From CAYVAP01 sp964521065 (GTDB lineage Bacteria > Bacteroidota > Bacteroidia > J057), in the NCBI GenBank assembly GCA_964521065.1, contig CAZFPQ010000004.1, positions 1 through 64,000 of the forward strand: 64,000 nt of DNA. Reading direction: 5' to 3'. The position numbers and the translations under genes were made by a program. Below the pieces are notes generated by a model. The model was not told the DNA's origin and did not search any database. It was given only the letters and a program-made list of their open reading frames with translations. This document shows, piece after piece, positions 1 to 8,172 of this stretch (positions are counted from its first letter, which is position 1; each line of letters begins with the position of its first letter).

Positions 1-76
1 TAACTGTACAGAACTTTTTGACACTCGATGTTTAAAACTCTATGTCATCCCACACGAGTTAACTCACTTAACCTCT

Positions 77-1006
77 TCACTCTCCCGCCCAAGTACTCAG
101 CCACAGTTCCAACAAGTTGAGCCAATTCTTTAGAGAAGGGTGATTTTCGGCCAAAGCGAAGCCATGTCCTCCTTTTGGGTAAATATGCATCTCACAGGGA
201 ACTCCTTCAGCTTGTAAGGCATCAAAAAATCGAAGACTATGCCCTACTGGAACTCCCATATCGTCAGCAGCATGAAGCAAGAAAGTAGGAGGAGTATCAG
301 GGCCAACCTGCTTTTCGTTGGAGAAATGATCTAGGCGATCTGGATCAGGTGTATTCCCGAGCAGATGGCGCATGGTAGAAGGCAATCTTTCTTCTACATA
401 AGCGCTGATAACTGGATATATCAATACCGCAAAGTCTGGGCGGCAAGACTCATGCTCGACTGGATCTTCACTATTGGGATCTCCTAGATCAAAATGGGTG
501 GAAAGAGAGGAGGCCAAATGTCCTCCTGCAGAAAATCCCATTACACCTATTTTATCAGAATCGAGGTGCCAGTCCAAAGCGTGGGTACGAATCAGGCGCA
601 TCGCACGTTGGGCATCCGCAAGGGCCACCTTTTCGCGGCACTCCGGACCAAAGTCATAGGGCAATCGATATTTGAGTACACAGGCCGCCATCCCCCGTCG
701 GTTGTACCATTTGGCCAGTTCCGTTCCTTCCCAATCATAGGCCAAATTTGAGTATCCCCCACCAGGGCATATAAGCACGGCGGTCCCGTTAGCCCGATAG
801 CTCGGGGGAAGAAACACTTCAATGCTTGGCTCATTCACCAACCTAATACGCCGCCCAATCTTGGGGTCATCCTCTATTTCTTCTGCTTTTTCTGGTTTAC
901 AAACTAAGTCCTCATTGGGCCAAATAGGTACGATCAGAGATTGAGCCATTACACTAGATGAAAAAGTCAATACCCAACATAAGGTCGCGATCCGGATACG
1001 ATACAT
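77..1006 (-). CDS. Exported alpha/beta hydrolase (acetyl-esterase / BD-FAE-like)
   Basis: A secreted or periplasmic serine hydrolase of the esterase/lipase class that probably deacylates a carbohydrate or small ester; the substrate cannot be read from sequence. A signal peptide covers residues 1-21 (ends SSVMAQ). The fold is shown by the oxyanion segment CPGGGY (80-85), the nucleophile elbow GFSAGG (Ser159), an acid in HAADD (about 248) and the catalytic His in GGHGFAL (281), so the triad looks complete at a normal length of 309 aa. The next two genes lie on the same strand (SMP-30-like, then a degenerate dienelactone-hydrolase-like protein), suggesting a small catabolic cluster. Family sure, substrate unknown. 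Confidence 0.85.
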   Translation of the reverse strand: MYRIRIATLCWVLTFSSSVMAQSLIVPIWPNEDLVCKPEKAEEIEDDPKIGRRIRLVNEPSIEVFLPPSYRANGTAVLICPGGGYSNLAYDWEGTELAKWYNRRGMAACVLKYRLPYDFGPECREKVALADAQRAMRLIRTHALDWHLDSDKIGVMGFSAGGHLASSLSTHFDLGDPNSEDPVEHESCRPDFAVLIYPVISAYVEERLPSTMRHLLGNTPDPDRLDHFSNEKQVGPDTPPTFLLHAADDMGVPVGHSLRFFDALQAEGVPCEMHIYPKGGHGFALAENHPSLKNWLNLLELWLSTWAGE

Positions 1007-1036
1007 AAGGAGTCAAAGTAGAGGGCTGGGGTATTA

Positions 1037-2083
1037 TTAGGGAATCAGGGGTACGCGTAGCAGCAGGCTGTCTGCTGTCATGTATAAGTAGCCTTCTCCG
1101 ATGGCACAATTCGCCGTAGGTAGACCCGTCTCGATGGTGCCTAGGTGCTCACCTGTAGATTCAAATACCCATACTCCTCCCGGCCCAGTCGCAAAAAGGA
1201 CCCCATCTCCGTTTACCTTCAATCCATCTGGCAAGCCTGGGTGGTCTTTTCCAACCTTCTCAGTCACGTCATAAAACAATTTGCCTGTAGTTGCCTGCCC
1301 CGTTTCATCGAGGTCATACACATACCACTTCGCGCCTTCGGGATCAGATACGGCAACATACAGCAGCCGCTCATCAGGAGAGAGCGCGATCCCGTTTGGA
1401 CGAGTAAGGGAGTCCGTAATAAGTGCAATTTGCCCCTCTTGATCGATCACGTAGACCCCTTGAAAGGCAATTTCCTTGGAGGGGTCTTCCATTCCTTTCT
1501 CCAAACCATAAGGAGGATCCGTAAAATAGATCAGACCGGATTTGCTAACACAAAGGTCATTGGGGCTATTGAACCGCTGTTCTTCATAGTGGGTAGCCAC
1601 ATCTGTGAATTGAGGCTCGGGCTGACTCAGTGATGCATTCATCTTCGCTAGGCGCCGATCTCCATGCTGGCACAGCAGTAAGTACCCATTTTGGTCTAAA
1701 GCCAACCCATTAGAGCCGGGCTCACCATTCCGTTCCACCTGGCCTGTAAATCCGGAGGGTTGGAGGTAAATCTCAGCCTTTGAATCTCCTTCTTTCCAGG
1801 TGTATATGGTGTTTTGGGGAACGTCTGAAAAGATGACTCGTTGTTGGTCGGGCAACCACAAAGGGCCTTCACTCCATACAAACCCACTGGCTAGTACCTC
1901 TATTTGGGCTCCTTCAGGTATCAATTCATCCATCCGAGGGGAAACCCGCCGAATACTACCCAGGTGATCTGCAGAAGAAACCACATCCAAATCTTGTTCT
2001 GCCTGAGAAGTAGCAGGCTCGGAACAAGCGAAGCTCAGTACTAAGAGCAGAGAAACGATGGAAGAATTGATAAGCCAGTACAT
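1037..2083 (-). CDS. SMP-30/gluconolactonase/LRE family lipoprotein
   Basis: A six-bladed beta-propeller of the SMP-30/gluconolactonase family, which hydrolyses sugar lactones using a bound divalent metal. The ATG at 2083 is preferred over the upstream in-frame start (2134) because it places a lipoprotein signal at the N-terminus (LVLSFACSEP, lipidated Cys). Family motifs seen include EGPLWLPD near the start of the propeller, NSPNDLCV followed by YFTDPPYG, RPNGIALSPDE and HPGLPDGLKVNGDG. It lies 30 bp upstream of the esterase gene on the same strand, so the two are probably co-transcribed. The actual lactone is unknown. Confidence 0.85.
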   Translation of the reverse strand: MYWLINSSIVSLLLVLSFACSEPATSQAEQDLDVVSSADHLGSIRRVSPRMDELIPEGAQIEVLASGFVWSEGPLWLPDQQRVIFSDVPQNTIYTWKEGDSKAEIYLQPSGFTGQVERNGEPGSNGLALDQNGYLLLCQHGDRRLAKMNASLSQPEPQFTDVATHYEEQRFNSPNDLCVSKSGLIYFTDPPYGLEKGMEDPSKEIAFQGVYVIDQEGQIALITDSLTRPNGIALSPDERLLYVAVSDPEGAKWYVYDLDETGQATTGKLFYDVTEKVGKDHPGLPDGLKVNGDGVLFATGPGGVWVFESTGEHLGTIETGLPTANCAIGEGYLYMTADSLLLRVPLIP

Positions 2084-2146
2084 AGGAGTAGATCGTTTTG
2101 AGCAGAAGCTACAAAAGCCTACTCTCTGGCCCAAATAGAATCAATG

Positions 2147-2893
2147 CTACTCAGAATTTTTCGATAATTCTGAGCAAATCTGACGGATTTTTTCTAGCGT
2201 CTCTTGCTTGGCCACTTGCCCCGTCATCCTTCTCGCTGCCGTTGACTCTGCCATAAAATAACCAGGATAGGCCGTGGGATATACGGTAGCGTCAAAGCTC
2301 TTTGAGGAGGCCACCATGTAACGATTGAGCTGCTGAACACGGTTTTGGGCATCCGCAGAAGCTCCGCCATAAAAACCATATACCGGAGCAGAAATTCGAG
2401 AGCAATAAGCTGGCCGCTTGGGACCTCTTCCATCAATCACCAATACCGCATCTGGCTCTCGGCTCTGTGTCGCCAATTCAAATGCCTGAGTCCCCCCCCA
2501 GCCTATGCCTAATACCGCAATTTTTTCCAGCCCCCTCATCCCTGCTCGCATGGAGTGCAGTACCTGGTCAAGTTCATGGGCATACACATTGTTAAAGGAA
2601 AAGCTAGGCATTTCGCCGAGCTCAGGTATTACTACCCGGTATCCGAACCCTGCGAGTTGTCTGGCGAGGCTTTCCGTCGCTAAGTCTAGCTCTGACTGAT
2701 TAGGCAATAGCATAATAGCCAGGGATTGGTGTGGGTTTTCTGGAGCCACTTCCTTACAGCTTAAGAATTGGCCATTGTATATTTCCACCTCCCAATCACT
2801 AACAATTAGGTTTTGAGCTATGAGAGAAGGGAGATAGGAGAGAAAAGCAAACATACATACAAGGGGAAGGAATGAATGGGTCAGCTTACTCAT
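2147..2893 (-). CDS. Dienelactone-hydrolase-like exported protein, catalytic residues lost
   Basis: A 248-aa protein with signal peptide (residues 1-26, ending SLIAQ) and the alpha/beta layout of dienelactone hydrolases. The nucleophile elbow, normally GxCxGG, reads GIGWGG (129-134), so the Cys/Ser position is Gly131. The usual YPGAxHGF reads YPTAYPGYF (205-213), so the His is Pro210, and the YGxxD acid region reads YGGASAD. All three triad positions therefore appear replaced although the frame is intact. It may have become a binding protein. It sits directly upstream of the SMP-30 and esterase genes on the same strand. Assignment to DLH is by motif alignment by eye. Confidence 0.65.
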   Translation of the reverse strand: MSKLTHSFLPLVCMFAFLSYLPSLIAQNLIVSDWEVEIYNGQFLSCKEVAPENPHQSLAIMLLPNQSELDLATESLARQLAGFGYRVVIPELGEMPSFSFNNVYAHELDQVLHSMRAGMRGLEKIAVLGIGWGGTQAFELATQSREPDAVLVIDGRGPKRPAYCSRISAPVYGFYGGASADAQNRVQQLNRYMVASSKSFDATVYPTAYPGYFMAESTAARRMTGQVAKQETLEKIRQICSELSKNSE

Positions 2894-3275
2894 AATACGT
2901 TTAACTAACAGGCCTATTACCTCTTTCTACAACCACATATGTTGCCATTGTAATTTCTAGTGCCCTGAATAGTTACAATGTTATCAAATATTCGCGGGCA
3001 GGCGTATAAAATTTGAAGCTTCGGGCAGGAATAGATACAAAATGGTTCGTTTGAGCGCTTAAAAGGTGCTAAGCACTACATTCATATATAGCATTTGCTT
3101 GATCCCAAGCTTAACCATAGGATTATCATTCGTCAAACTTTTATTTTGAAGTGCAGGATTTCGGTAAGTCAGGTCTTCAGAGCACAATGTGACCACGAAA
3201 GAAGAGACACATCAAATAGTTAATTTTTGTCTAAATTCACCTCGCCAAATGCTAACTGAACTCGACCTAAAACAA
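2894..3275. other. Intergenic region between divergent genes, 382 bp
   Basis: It separates the minus-strand hydrolase cluster from the plus-strand lipoprotein and must hold both promoters. The octamer CGGGCAGG occurs twice (about 2996 and 3024) around an AT-rich stretch. No convincing promoter box, RNA or small gene was recognised. Confidence 0.4.
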
Positions 3276-3893
3276 ATGAAGCCAATAATTTATCTTTCTC
3301 TACTTGCCATCTTTTTGGGTGCATGTCGATGGAAGGAGACCAAAGACGCCCTTAAGCAAGGCGACGCTCTTAAAGCCTCCATCGAATCTTTTGAAAAAAA
3401 CCGACAAAGACTCTCTACAAATCTTGTCAGCACCTTAGAAGAGGCTGGGCAGGAGCTTTCTCAAGAAGACATCAACTTACCTGAGGTTTCCAAAGATTTC
3501 GAGAAAGATTGGACCTCTATCCAAAGTAGATACAGCAAACTTCAAAAGGATTTTCAAGAAGTAGGAGAAAATTCTGAAGCCTATTTCACAAAACTCGATG
3601 AATTGAGTGGCAGCATATCCGACGCCAAGTTGCGTCAGGAAGAATTAGGTAAAAATGCAGAACTCAGAAAGCGCTGGCAGTCTTCCTACGATCAAGCCGA
3701 AGAAAGCTTGACCAAAGTTACCGAGGTCCTAGAAAGTGGACATGACTTTCATATGGTTTTGGTCGCTTCCTCTATTAGGCAAAAATTAGAACAAAATGTT
3801 CAGGAACTAGACCGCATTGCCGAACAAGCCAAAGCATTACTTAGCGACTTAGAAGCATTTACCGTGGCCGGCCGGGAACTCGTCCAGGGCTAG
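3276..3893 (+). CDS. Coiled-coil lipoprotein of unknown function
   Basis: Not recognised as a named family. The ATG at 3276 is chosen over 3189 because it gives a clean lipoprotein signal, MKPIIYLSLLAIFLGAC, with the lipidated Cys at residue 17. The rest (about 190 aa) is almost entirely charged helix rich in Glu, Lys, Gln and Leu with heptad-like spacing, consistent with a long periplasmic coiled coil anchored in a membrane. There are no enzyme motifs. It stands alone: the neighbour on the left is divergent, and the SDR gene begins 129 bp downstream. A structural or spacer role is only inference. Confidence 0.7.
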   Translation: MKPIIYLSLLAIFLGACRWKETKDALKQGDALKASIESFEKNRQRLSTNLVSTLEEAGQELSQEDINLPEVSKDFEKDWTSIQSRYSKLQKDFQEVGENSEAYFTKLDELSGSISDAKLRQEELGKNAELRKRWQSSYDQAEESLTKVTEVLESGHDFHMVLVASSIRQKLEQNVQELDRIAEQAKALLSDLEAFTVAGRELVQG

Positions 3894-4022
3894 CCCGAGT
3901 CAAATTAAACCGCTTCACAAGTAAATCAGTCATGTGGACTCAGGGTAAAGAGGTTTGCCTATTTCCTTTTACCGGTATTCCTCTTTTTCCCATTGAATCA
4001 ATCTATCAATTGTATCCCCTCT

Positions 4023-5072
4023 ATGGCACTTCACAATGAACCTATACTTGTAACTGGAGGTAGCGGATATATTGCTTCCTGGGTAGTCAAGCTTCTCCTC
4101 GCGGAAGGATACCACGTTCGCGCTACGGTGAGAAATAAAAATAACCCTGAGAAAATTGCCCATTTGGTCAAGTTGGCAGAAGAGCATACTGGAGTTCTAG
4201 ATCTTGTAGAAGCCGATCTATTGGAGCAAGGCTCTTTTGAAGAGGGTATGCAAGGATGTAAATGGGTCATACACACCGCATCTCCCTTCATTACAGGTCG
4301 TGTCAAGGATGCTCAAAGACAGCTTGTTGATCCTGCACTAGAAGGTACGCGCAATGTGTTAGAAAGCGTCAACAAGACTCCTTCGGTGGAACGGGTCGTA
4401 CTCACTTCCAGTGTCGCCGCAGTAGCTGGAGACCACTCAGAGCTCCAGCAGACCCCCAATGGGAAGTTTACCGAAGCGAATTGGAACCAAAGCAGCAGCC
4501 TAACCCACTCGCCTTATTCCTATTCCAAGGCAATTGCAGAGCGAGAGGCATGGCGAATCGCTGAGGACCAAGATCGCTGGAAACTGGTGACCCTTAATCC
4601 TGGTTTTGTAATGGGGCCTTCACTGAGTACCAGGAAAGATGCAGCCAGCATTGATTTCATGCTCAATCTGTTGGGAGGACAAATGAAATCAGGTGCTCCT
4701 GGAATGAGCTTTGGCATCGTGGATGTCAGGGATGTGGCCAAAGCCCATATGTTGGCCTGTGAGAAAGAATCTTCCTCTGGTAGACACCTGTTGGTAGATC
4801 GAGTACTTTCTATTTTGGAGATGGCCGATATCATCCGTCAAAAGTTTCCAGGAGAATTCTCCAGCCTTCCGAAAGGTAAGCTCCCTAAGTTTATCTTCTA
4901 CATCTTAGGCCCTGTGCTAGGCTTTTCGTGGAAGTTTACCCGTAACAACATAGACCAGCCCTTGGCCTATGACAACAGCTATGCAAGCAAGGATCTAGGT
5001 CTTGAGTTTACCTCCGTTGAGGATTCGATCGTGGACATGGTTAAATACCTGCAAGAAAAGCAGATGATTTAG
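4023..5072 (+). CDS. Extended SDR NAD(P)-dependent reductase (dihydroflavonol-4-reductase-like)
   Basis: A Rossmann-fold oxidoreductase of the extended short-chain dehydrogenase family, closest by eye to dihydroflavonol-4-reductase / cinnamoyl-CoA reductase-like proteins that reduce a carbonyl with NADPH. The nucleotide-binding motif TGGSGYIAS lies near the N-terminus, followed by ATVRN (a basic residue typical of NADPH preference), TSSVAAV and the catalytic Tyr-x3-Lys in SPYSYSKAIAE. The ATG at 4023 is preferred because it starts ten residues before the Rossmann strand. Length about 349 aa is normal. The bacterial substrate is unknown. The transporter gene starts 47 bp downstream. Confidence 0.85.
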   Translation: MALHNEPILVTGGSGYIASWVVKLLLAEGYHVRATVRNKNNPEKIAHLVKLAEEHTGVLDLVEADLLEQGSFEEGMQGCKWVIHTASPFITGRVKDAQRQLVDPALEGTRNVLESVNKTPSVERVVLTSSVAAVAGDHSELQQTPNGKFTEANWNQSSSLTHSPYSYSKAIAEREAWRIAEDQDRWKLVTLNPGFVMGPSLSTRKDAASIDFMLNLLGGQMKSGAPGMSFGIVDVRDVAKAHMLACEKESSSGRHLLVDRVLSILEMADIIRQKFPGEFSSLPKGKLPKFIFYILGPVLGFSWKFTRNNIDQPLAYDNSYASKDLGLEFTSVEDSIVDMVKYLQEKQMI

Positions 5073-5119
5073 CCTCTGGGAGAGTTTCACCCCCTCTTTA
5101 ATTTTCATGATTGGGATTC

Positions 5120-6847
5120 ATGGTATGGCTAATCGGTACGGTAATGTTGCTGCTGTTGGTGCTGCTGATTAGCAACCGATGGCCCGCCAATCTCATATTC
5201 TTTGGGGCAACCATGATCTTCTTCTTTGCTGGACTGTTGTCCACCCAGGATTTGCTACGGGCCTTCACCAATGAGACTTTACTGGGCCTAATTCTATTAC
5301 TCCTGGTATCCAACGTAGTTGAAAAAACATACTTCCTTCCTTGGCTGTCACAGAATTTATTAAATGGGAAAAATATCCAGTCTTTTCTGGCAAAACTAGC
5401 TGCATTCTCAATGCTTTTTTCCTCCCATTTGAACAACACGGCGGTGGTAGCCACATTGATGGGAACGGTGAAAGTCAACAGAAACTTTGCAGCTTCTAAG
5501 CTACTCATCCCTCTGTCCTATGCTGCCATCATCGGTGGTACCTTAACCTTAGTGGGGACTTCGACCAACTTGATCGTGAGCAGCTTTGCCCTGGATGCAG
5601 GGCTCCCCCCTATTGCCTTTTACGATTTTGCCTATGTAGGACTCCCCATCAGCTTACTAGGCTTTTTTTACCTCATCCTGGTGGTTCCCAGACTGCTTCC
5701 TGATAGAGGAGTGAACAACTCTTCTAGAGATGGAAAATACTTTTTGGAAGCCAGCATCAGTCCCGATTCCCGTCTTATTGGGCGGTCGGTTACGGCTAAC
5801 GGTCTACGTAATCTAGACAATCTTTATTTGGCAGAGATCGTCAGAGGGGATCGCTTGATCTCACCAGTAATGCCTGAGGAAATCCTTCAGCCCAATGATG
5901 GTTTGATCTTTACTGGGGACGTCTCTCAAATAAGCGAACTCAGAAAGTTCAATGGATTACGCATATTGGACCACATAGATGCCATTGCACGCTCCACCCT
6001 CCAAGAAGTAATAATCAAACATGATGCTCCTGTAATTGGTCGCAGAGTCAAAGACTTAAACTTTCGAACCCGTTTCGATGCTGTAGTGGTAGGCGTCAGA
6101 CGAGGAGAAAACAAGCTACCTGGCAAAATTGGCCCCATGATCTTGCAACCTGGGGATAACCTCATCTTGGCCGTAGGTAAGGAGTTTCAAAAGCATGACA
6201 ACCTGCGTCAAAATTTTATATTCATTAAGCCCATTGAGTCAGATGAGTACCTCAACTACCGAGAAAGCTGGCTTACTCTGGGTATTTTTCTATCAGGTTT
6301 AGGCTTGACGGCACTCGGAATCATCAGCTTGTTCAAATCCATGCTGGGAGCTCTGCTGATCTATCTCATTTTGGGCTATCTTCCCCGAAAAAATATCCGC
6401 AAGCATGCCAATCTAGGGCTGCTCATCATGATTGGCTCCTCACTGGCCATCGCCAGGGTATTGCAGGATTATGGCCTGGCCCAAGCCCTTGCACAAGGAA
6501 TTGTCCAAGTTTTTGGGGATCAAGCTCCATTAGGAGCTTTAGTAGGCATTTATCTCGCCACCTTGGTACTTACAGAACTGGTCACTAACAACGCAGCCGC
6601 CGCCATCATTTTCCCCATCGCTCTGTCTACTGCTCAGCAATTAGAGGTATCTCCGATGTCATTTGTGATGGTCGTCGCCTATGCAGCCAGTGCCAGCTTT
6701 CTAACCCCCATTGGCTATCAGACCAATACCATGGTCTACTCCCTCGGTCAATATCAATTCAAAGACTATTTTAGGAGTGGACTCGGACTTACCATTCTTT
6801 ATGCTGTTTTGGTCATCAGCTTGGTTCCCAAGTTCTTCCCTTTTTGA
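5120..6847 (+). CDS. SLC13-family permease with two RCK_C domains
   Basis: A membrane transporter of the divalent-anion/sodium symporter (DASS) superfamily, probably taking up an anion such as sulfate or a dicarboxylate. Two helical-hairpin signatures are visible, NNTAVVA with GTSTNLIV in the first half and TNNAAAA with a matching loop in the second. Two RCK_C (TrkA-C) domains lie between the membrane halves, at about residues 200-280 and 295-370 (each ending in LQP-N/G-D). An ATG at 5120 is preferred over a TTG at 5111. The 3' end overlaps the convergent quinone reductase gene by 49 bp. The substrate cannot be decided, though the nearby cysE-cysM genes make sulfate possible. Confidence 0.85.
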   Translation: MVWLIGTVMLLLLVLLISNRWPANLIFFGATMIFFFAGLLSTQDLLRAFTNETLLGLILLLLVSNVVEKTYFLPWLSQNLLNGKNIQSFLAKLAAFSMLFSSHLNNTAVVATLMGTVKVNRNFAASKLLIPLSYAAIIGGTLTLVGTSTNLIVSSFALDAGLPPIAFYDFAYVGLPISLLGFFYLILVVPRLLPDRGVNNSSRDGKYFLEASISPDSRLIGRSVTANGLRNLDNLYLAEIVRGDRLISPVMPEEILQPNDGLIFTGDVSQISELRKFNGLRILDHIDAIARSTLQEVIIKHDAPVIGRRVKDLNFRTRFDAVVVGVRRGENKLPGKIGPMILQPGDNLILAVGKEFQKHDNLRQNFIFIKPIESDEYLNYRESWLTLGIFLSGLGLTALGIISLFKSMLGALLIYLILGYLPRKNIRKHANLGLLIMIGSSLAIARVLQDYGLAQALAQGIVQVFGDQAPLGALVGIYLATLVLTELVTNNAAAAIIFPIALSTAQQLEVSPMSFVMVVAYAASASFLTPIGYQTNTMVYSLGQYQFKDYFRSGLGLTILYAVLVISLVPKFFPF

Positions 6848-7431
6848 ATTCTCCTGGCGACTTCCCGGGCTTCTTTTTGGGCTAAATCACTCACTCTGTT
6901 GAGCCATTTCGTTAACGTATCAGGCTTGCGATGCTTCACGTCTCCCAAGGTCAAAATCTTGCTTTGGTAGCCACAATAATTCAAGATCACCTGCTTGACG
7001 GCTCGGTATGCAGGCCGCCCGTACACCCAGCGATCAAACCAGGTAGGAGCATCCATGGTCATGATGACTCGAGCCGTCTTCCCACTCATAAGTCTGTCAC
7101 GGGTATATCCATTTTCATGATAGGCGAAAAAATGTCCTGGCAGAAAAACACGGTCTATAAAGCCTTTTAGCAAAGCAGGCATTTGCCCCCACCATACCGG
7201 AAAAACCAATACCAAGTGATCGGCCCGTTTGAGTAGGTCCATGGCTCGAACTAGGTCTGGCTCGTGAGGAGTACGTTGATGATAGCCGTATTTCAAAATA
7301 GGATTGAAGTCAAGGTCCACCAAGTCTAAACGCTCAACTTCCTCGAATTCCTGAGCCGCGTGCTGATAGATGTCGGTGAGGGCCTTTGCATAACTCTCTC
7401 GATGTGGGTGACCATTAATGATGAGTATCAT
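6799..7431 (-). CDS. NAD(P)H-dependent quinone oxidoreductase (KefF/MdaB-like flavodoxin fold)
   Basis: A cytoplasmic flavoprotein of the NQO1/KefF/MdaB family, which transfers two electrons from NAD(P)H to quinones. The ATG at 7431 starts MILIINGHPH, the FMN-binding first strand. The central segment LVLVFPVWWGQMPALLKGFIDRVF is family-typical, and GKTARVIMTMDAP with FDRW...GRPAYRAVK follows in the usual order. Length 210 aa is slightly long because of a basic tail. It is transcribed away from an adjacent TetR regulator, and two palindromes lie in the shared 88-bp gap, so quinone- or drug-inducible control is likely. The start is further supported by the operator positions. Confidence 0.88.
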   Translation of the reverse strand: MILIINGHPHRESYAKALTDIYQHAAQEFEEVERLDLVDLDFNPILKYGYHQRTPHEPDLVRAMDLLKRADHLVLVFPVWWGQMPALLKGFIDRVFLPGHFFAYHENGYTRDRLMSGKTARVIMTMDAPTWFDRWVYGRPAYRAVKQVILNYCGYQSKILTLGDVKHRKPDTLTKWLNRVSDLAQKEAREVARRIQKGKNLGTKLMTKTA

Positions 7432-7441
7432 GATATTTCTA

Positions 7442-7461
7442 TTTAGTCCAGCTGGACCAAA
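7442..7461. promoter_or_regulatory. Candidate TetR operator 1
   Basis: A 20-bp near-perfect palindrome, TTTAGTCCAGCTGGACCAAA, with a single mismatched pair. It lies 11 bp before the quinone reductase start in the divergent intergenic region. Assignment to the adjacent TetR protein is inference from position and from the second copy at 7479-7498. Confidence 0.7.
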
Positions 7462-7478
7462 TAACGGCCAAAAAATAC

Positions 7479-7498
7479 TTTTATCCAAGTGGACTAAA
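7479..7498. promoter_or_regulatory. Candidate TetR operator 2
   Basis: Second palindrome of the same type: its right half-site is the exact reverse complement of the left half of operator 1 (TTTAGTCCA), and its left half is TTTTATCCA. Its centre is 37 bp from that of operator 1. It ends 21 bp before the TetR start codon, fitting autorepression. Confidence 0.65.
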
Positions 7499-7519
7499 AA
7501 TATTTTTTACTTTTACCCC

Positions 7520-8152
7520 ATGCCCAATCAAACTGCAGACAGAATTCTTGACCAGGCTTTAGCTCTGTTCAATGAAAAGGGAGTCGAACAAGTGAGTCTA
7601 CGTGAGATTGCTGCCAGCATGGGCATCACCCATGGCAATCTCCGCTATCATTTTCCCGGCAAAGACGCGGTGGTTAAGGCCTTATTTGACCGATGTGAAA
7701 AAGAAGTAGACCAAGCCGTGGCAGAATTGATCCAGGGGGAGGTCACTATTTCCCTATTAGCCAGGATCTCTCGAGCACAGGCAGAGCACCTTTGGCAATT
7801 CCGCTTCTTACTCGATCACATGGTGGCCGTTTGCCAAGCCTATCCTTACATAAAACGGGGCATGCAGGCCATGTATCGACGACGTGAGGAGGAACTGAAG
7901 GCCTTGCTCCAATTTCTGCGGCAAGGAGGATATTTGCGTTCCGAATTAGATGAGGTAAATGAGGCTATGGTCATCAAACAGTACTTGATGATCGTAGATT
8001 TTGCCCCGGGCTTTATCTCCATCTTTTCAGAAAGTGCGAGCCCGGCTGAGCAATTTGAGGAGTATGCCCAAATGTGGCTTTCGCTCCTTGTCCCCTGGCT
8101 CTCCCCAGCCGGCAAGCTTGCTTGGGAAAAGACTCGAGTCCCTTCCAAGTGA
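7520..8152 (+). CDS. TetR/AcrR family transcriptional regulator
   Basis: A 210-aa regulator. An N-terminal TetR helix-turn-helix is clear at residues 5-50 (ADRILDQALALFNEKG, then LREIAASMGITHGNLRYHFPGKDAVV). The C-terminal ligand domain is variable; this one has the length and Trp/Leu-rich content seen in other Bacteroidota TetR proteins. The ATG at 7520 is chosen because everything upstream in the frame is intergenic palindrome sequence. It is divergent from the quinone reductase gene, which it probably represses. It ends 20 bp from the convergent ADP-ribosylglycohydrolase gene. The ligand is unknown. Confidence 0.9.
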   Translation: MPNQTADRILDQALALFNEKGVEQVSLREIAASMGITHGNLRYHFPGKDAVVKALFDRCEKEVDQAVAELIQGEVTISLLARISRAQAEHLWQFRFLLDHMVAVCQAYPYIKRGMQAMYRRREEELKALLQFLRQGGYLRSELDEVNEAMVIKQYLMIVDFAPGFISIFSESASPAEQFEEYAQMWLSLLVPWLSPAGKLAWEKTRVPSK

Positions 8153-8172
8153 AAATCAATCAGGGTTTAAAC

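Noticed and set aside
592..834. Minus-strand 80-aa frame inside the first hydrolase gene
   Set aside because: It is a shadow frame of a well-supported gene with family motifs.
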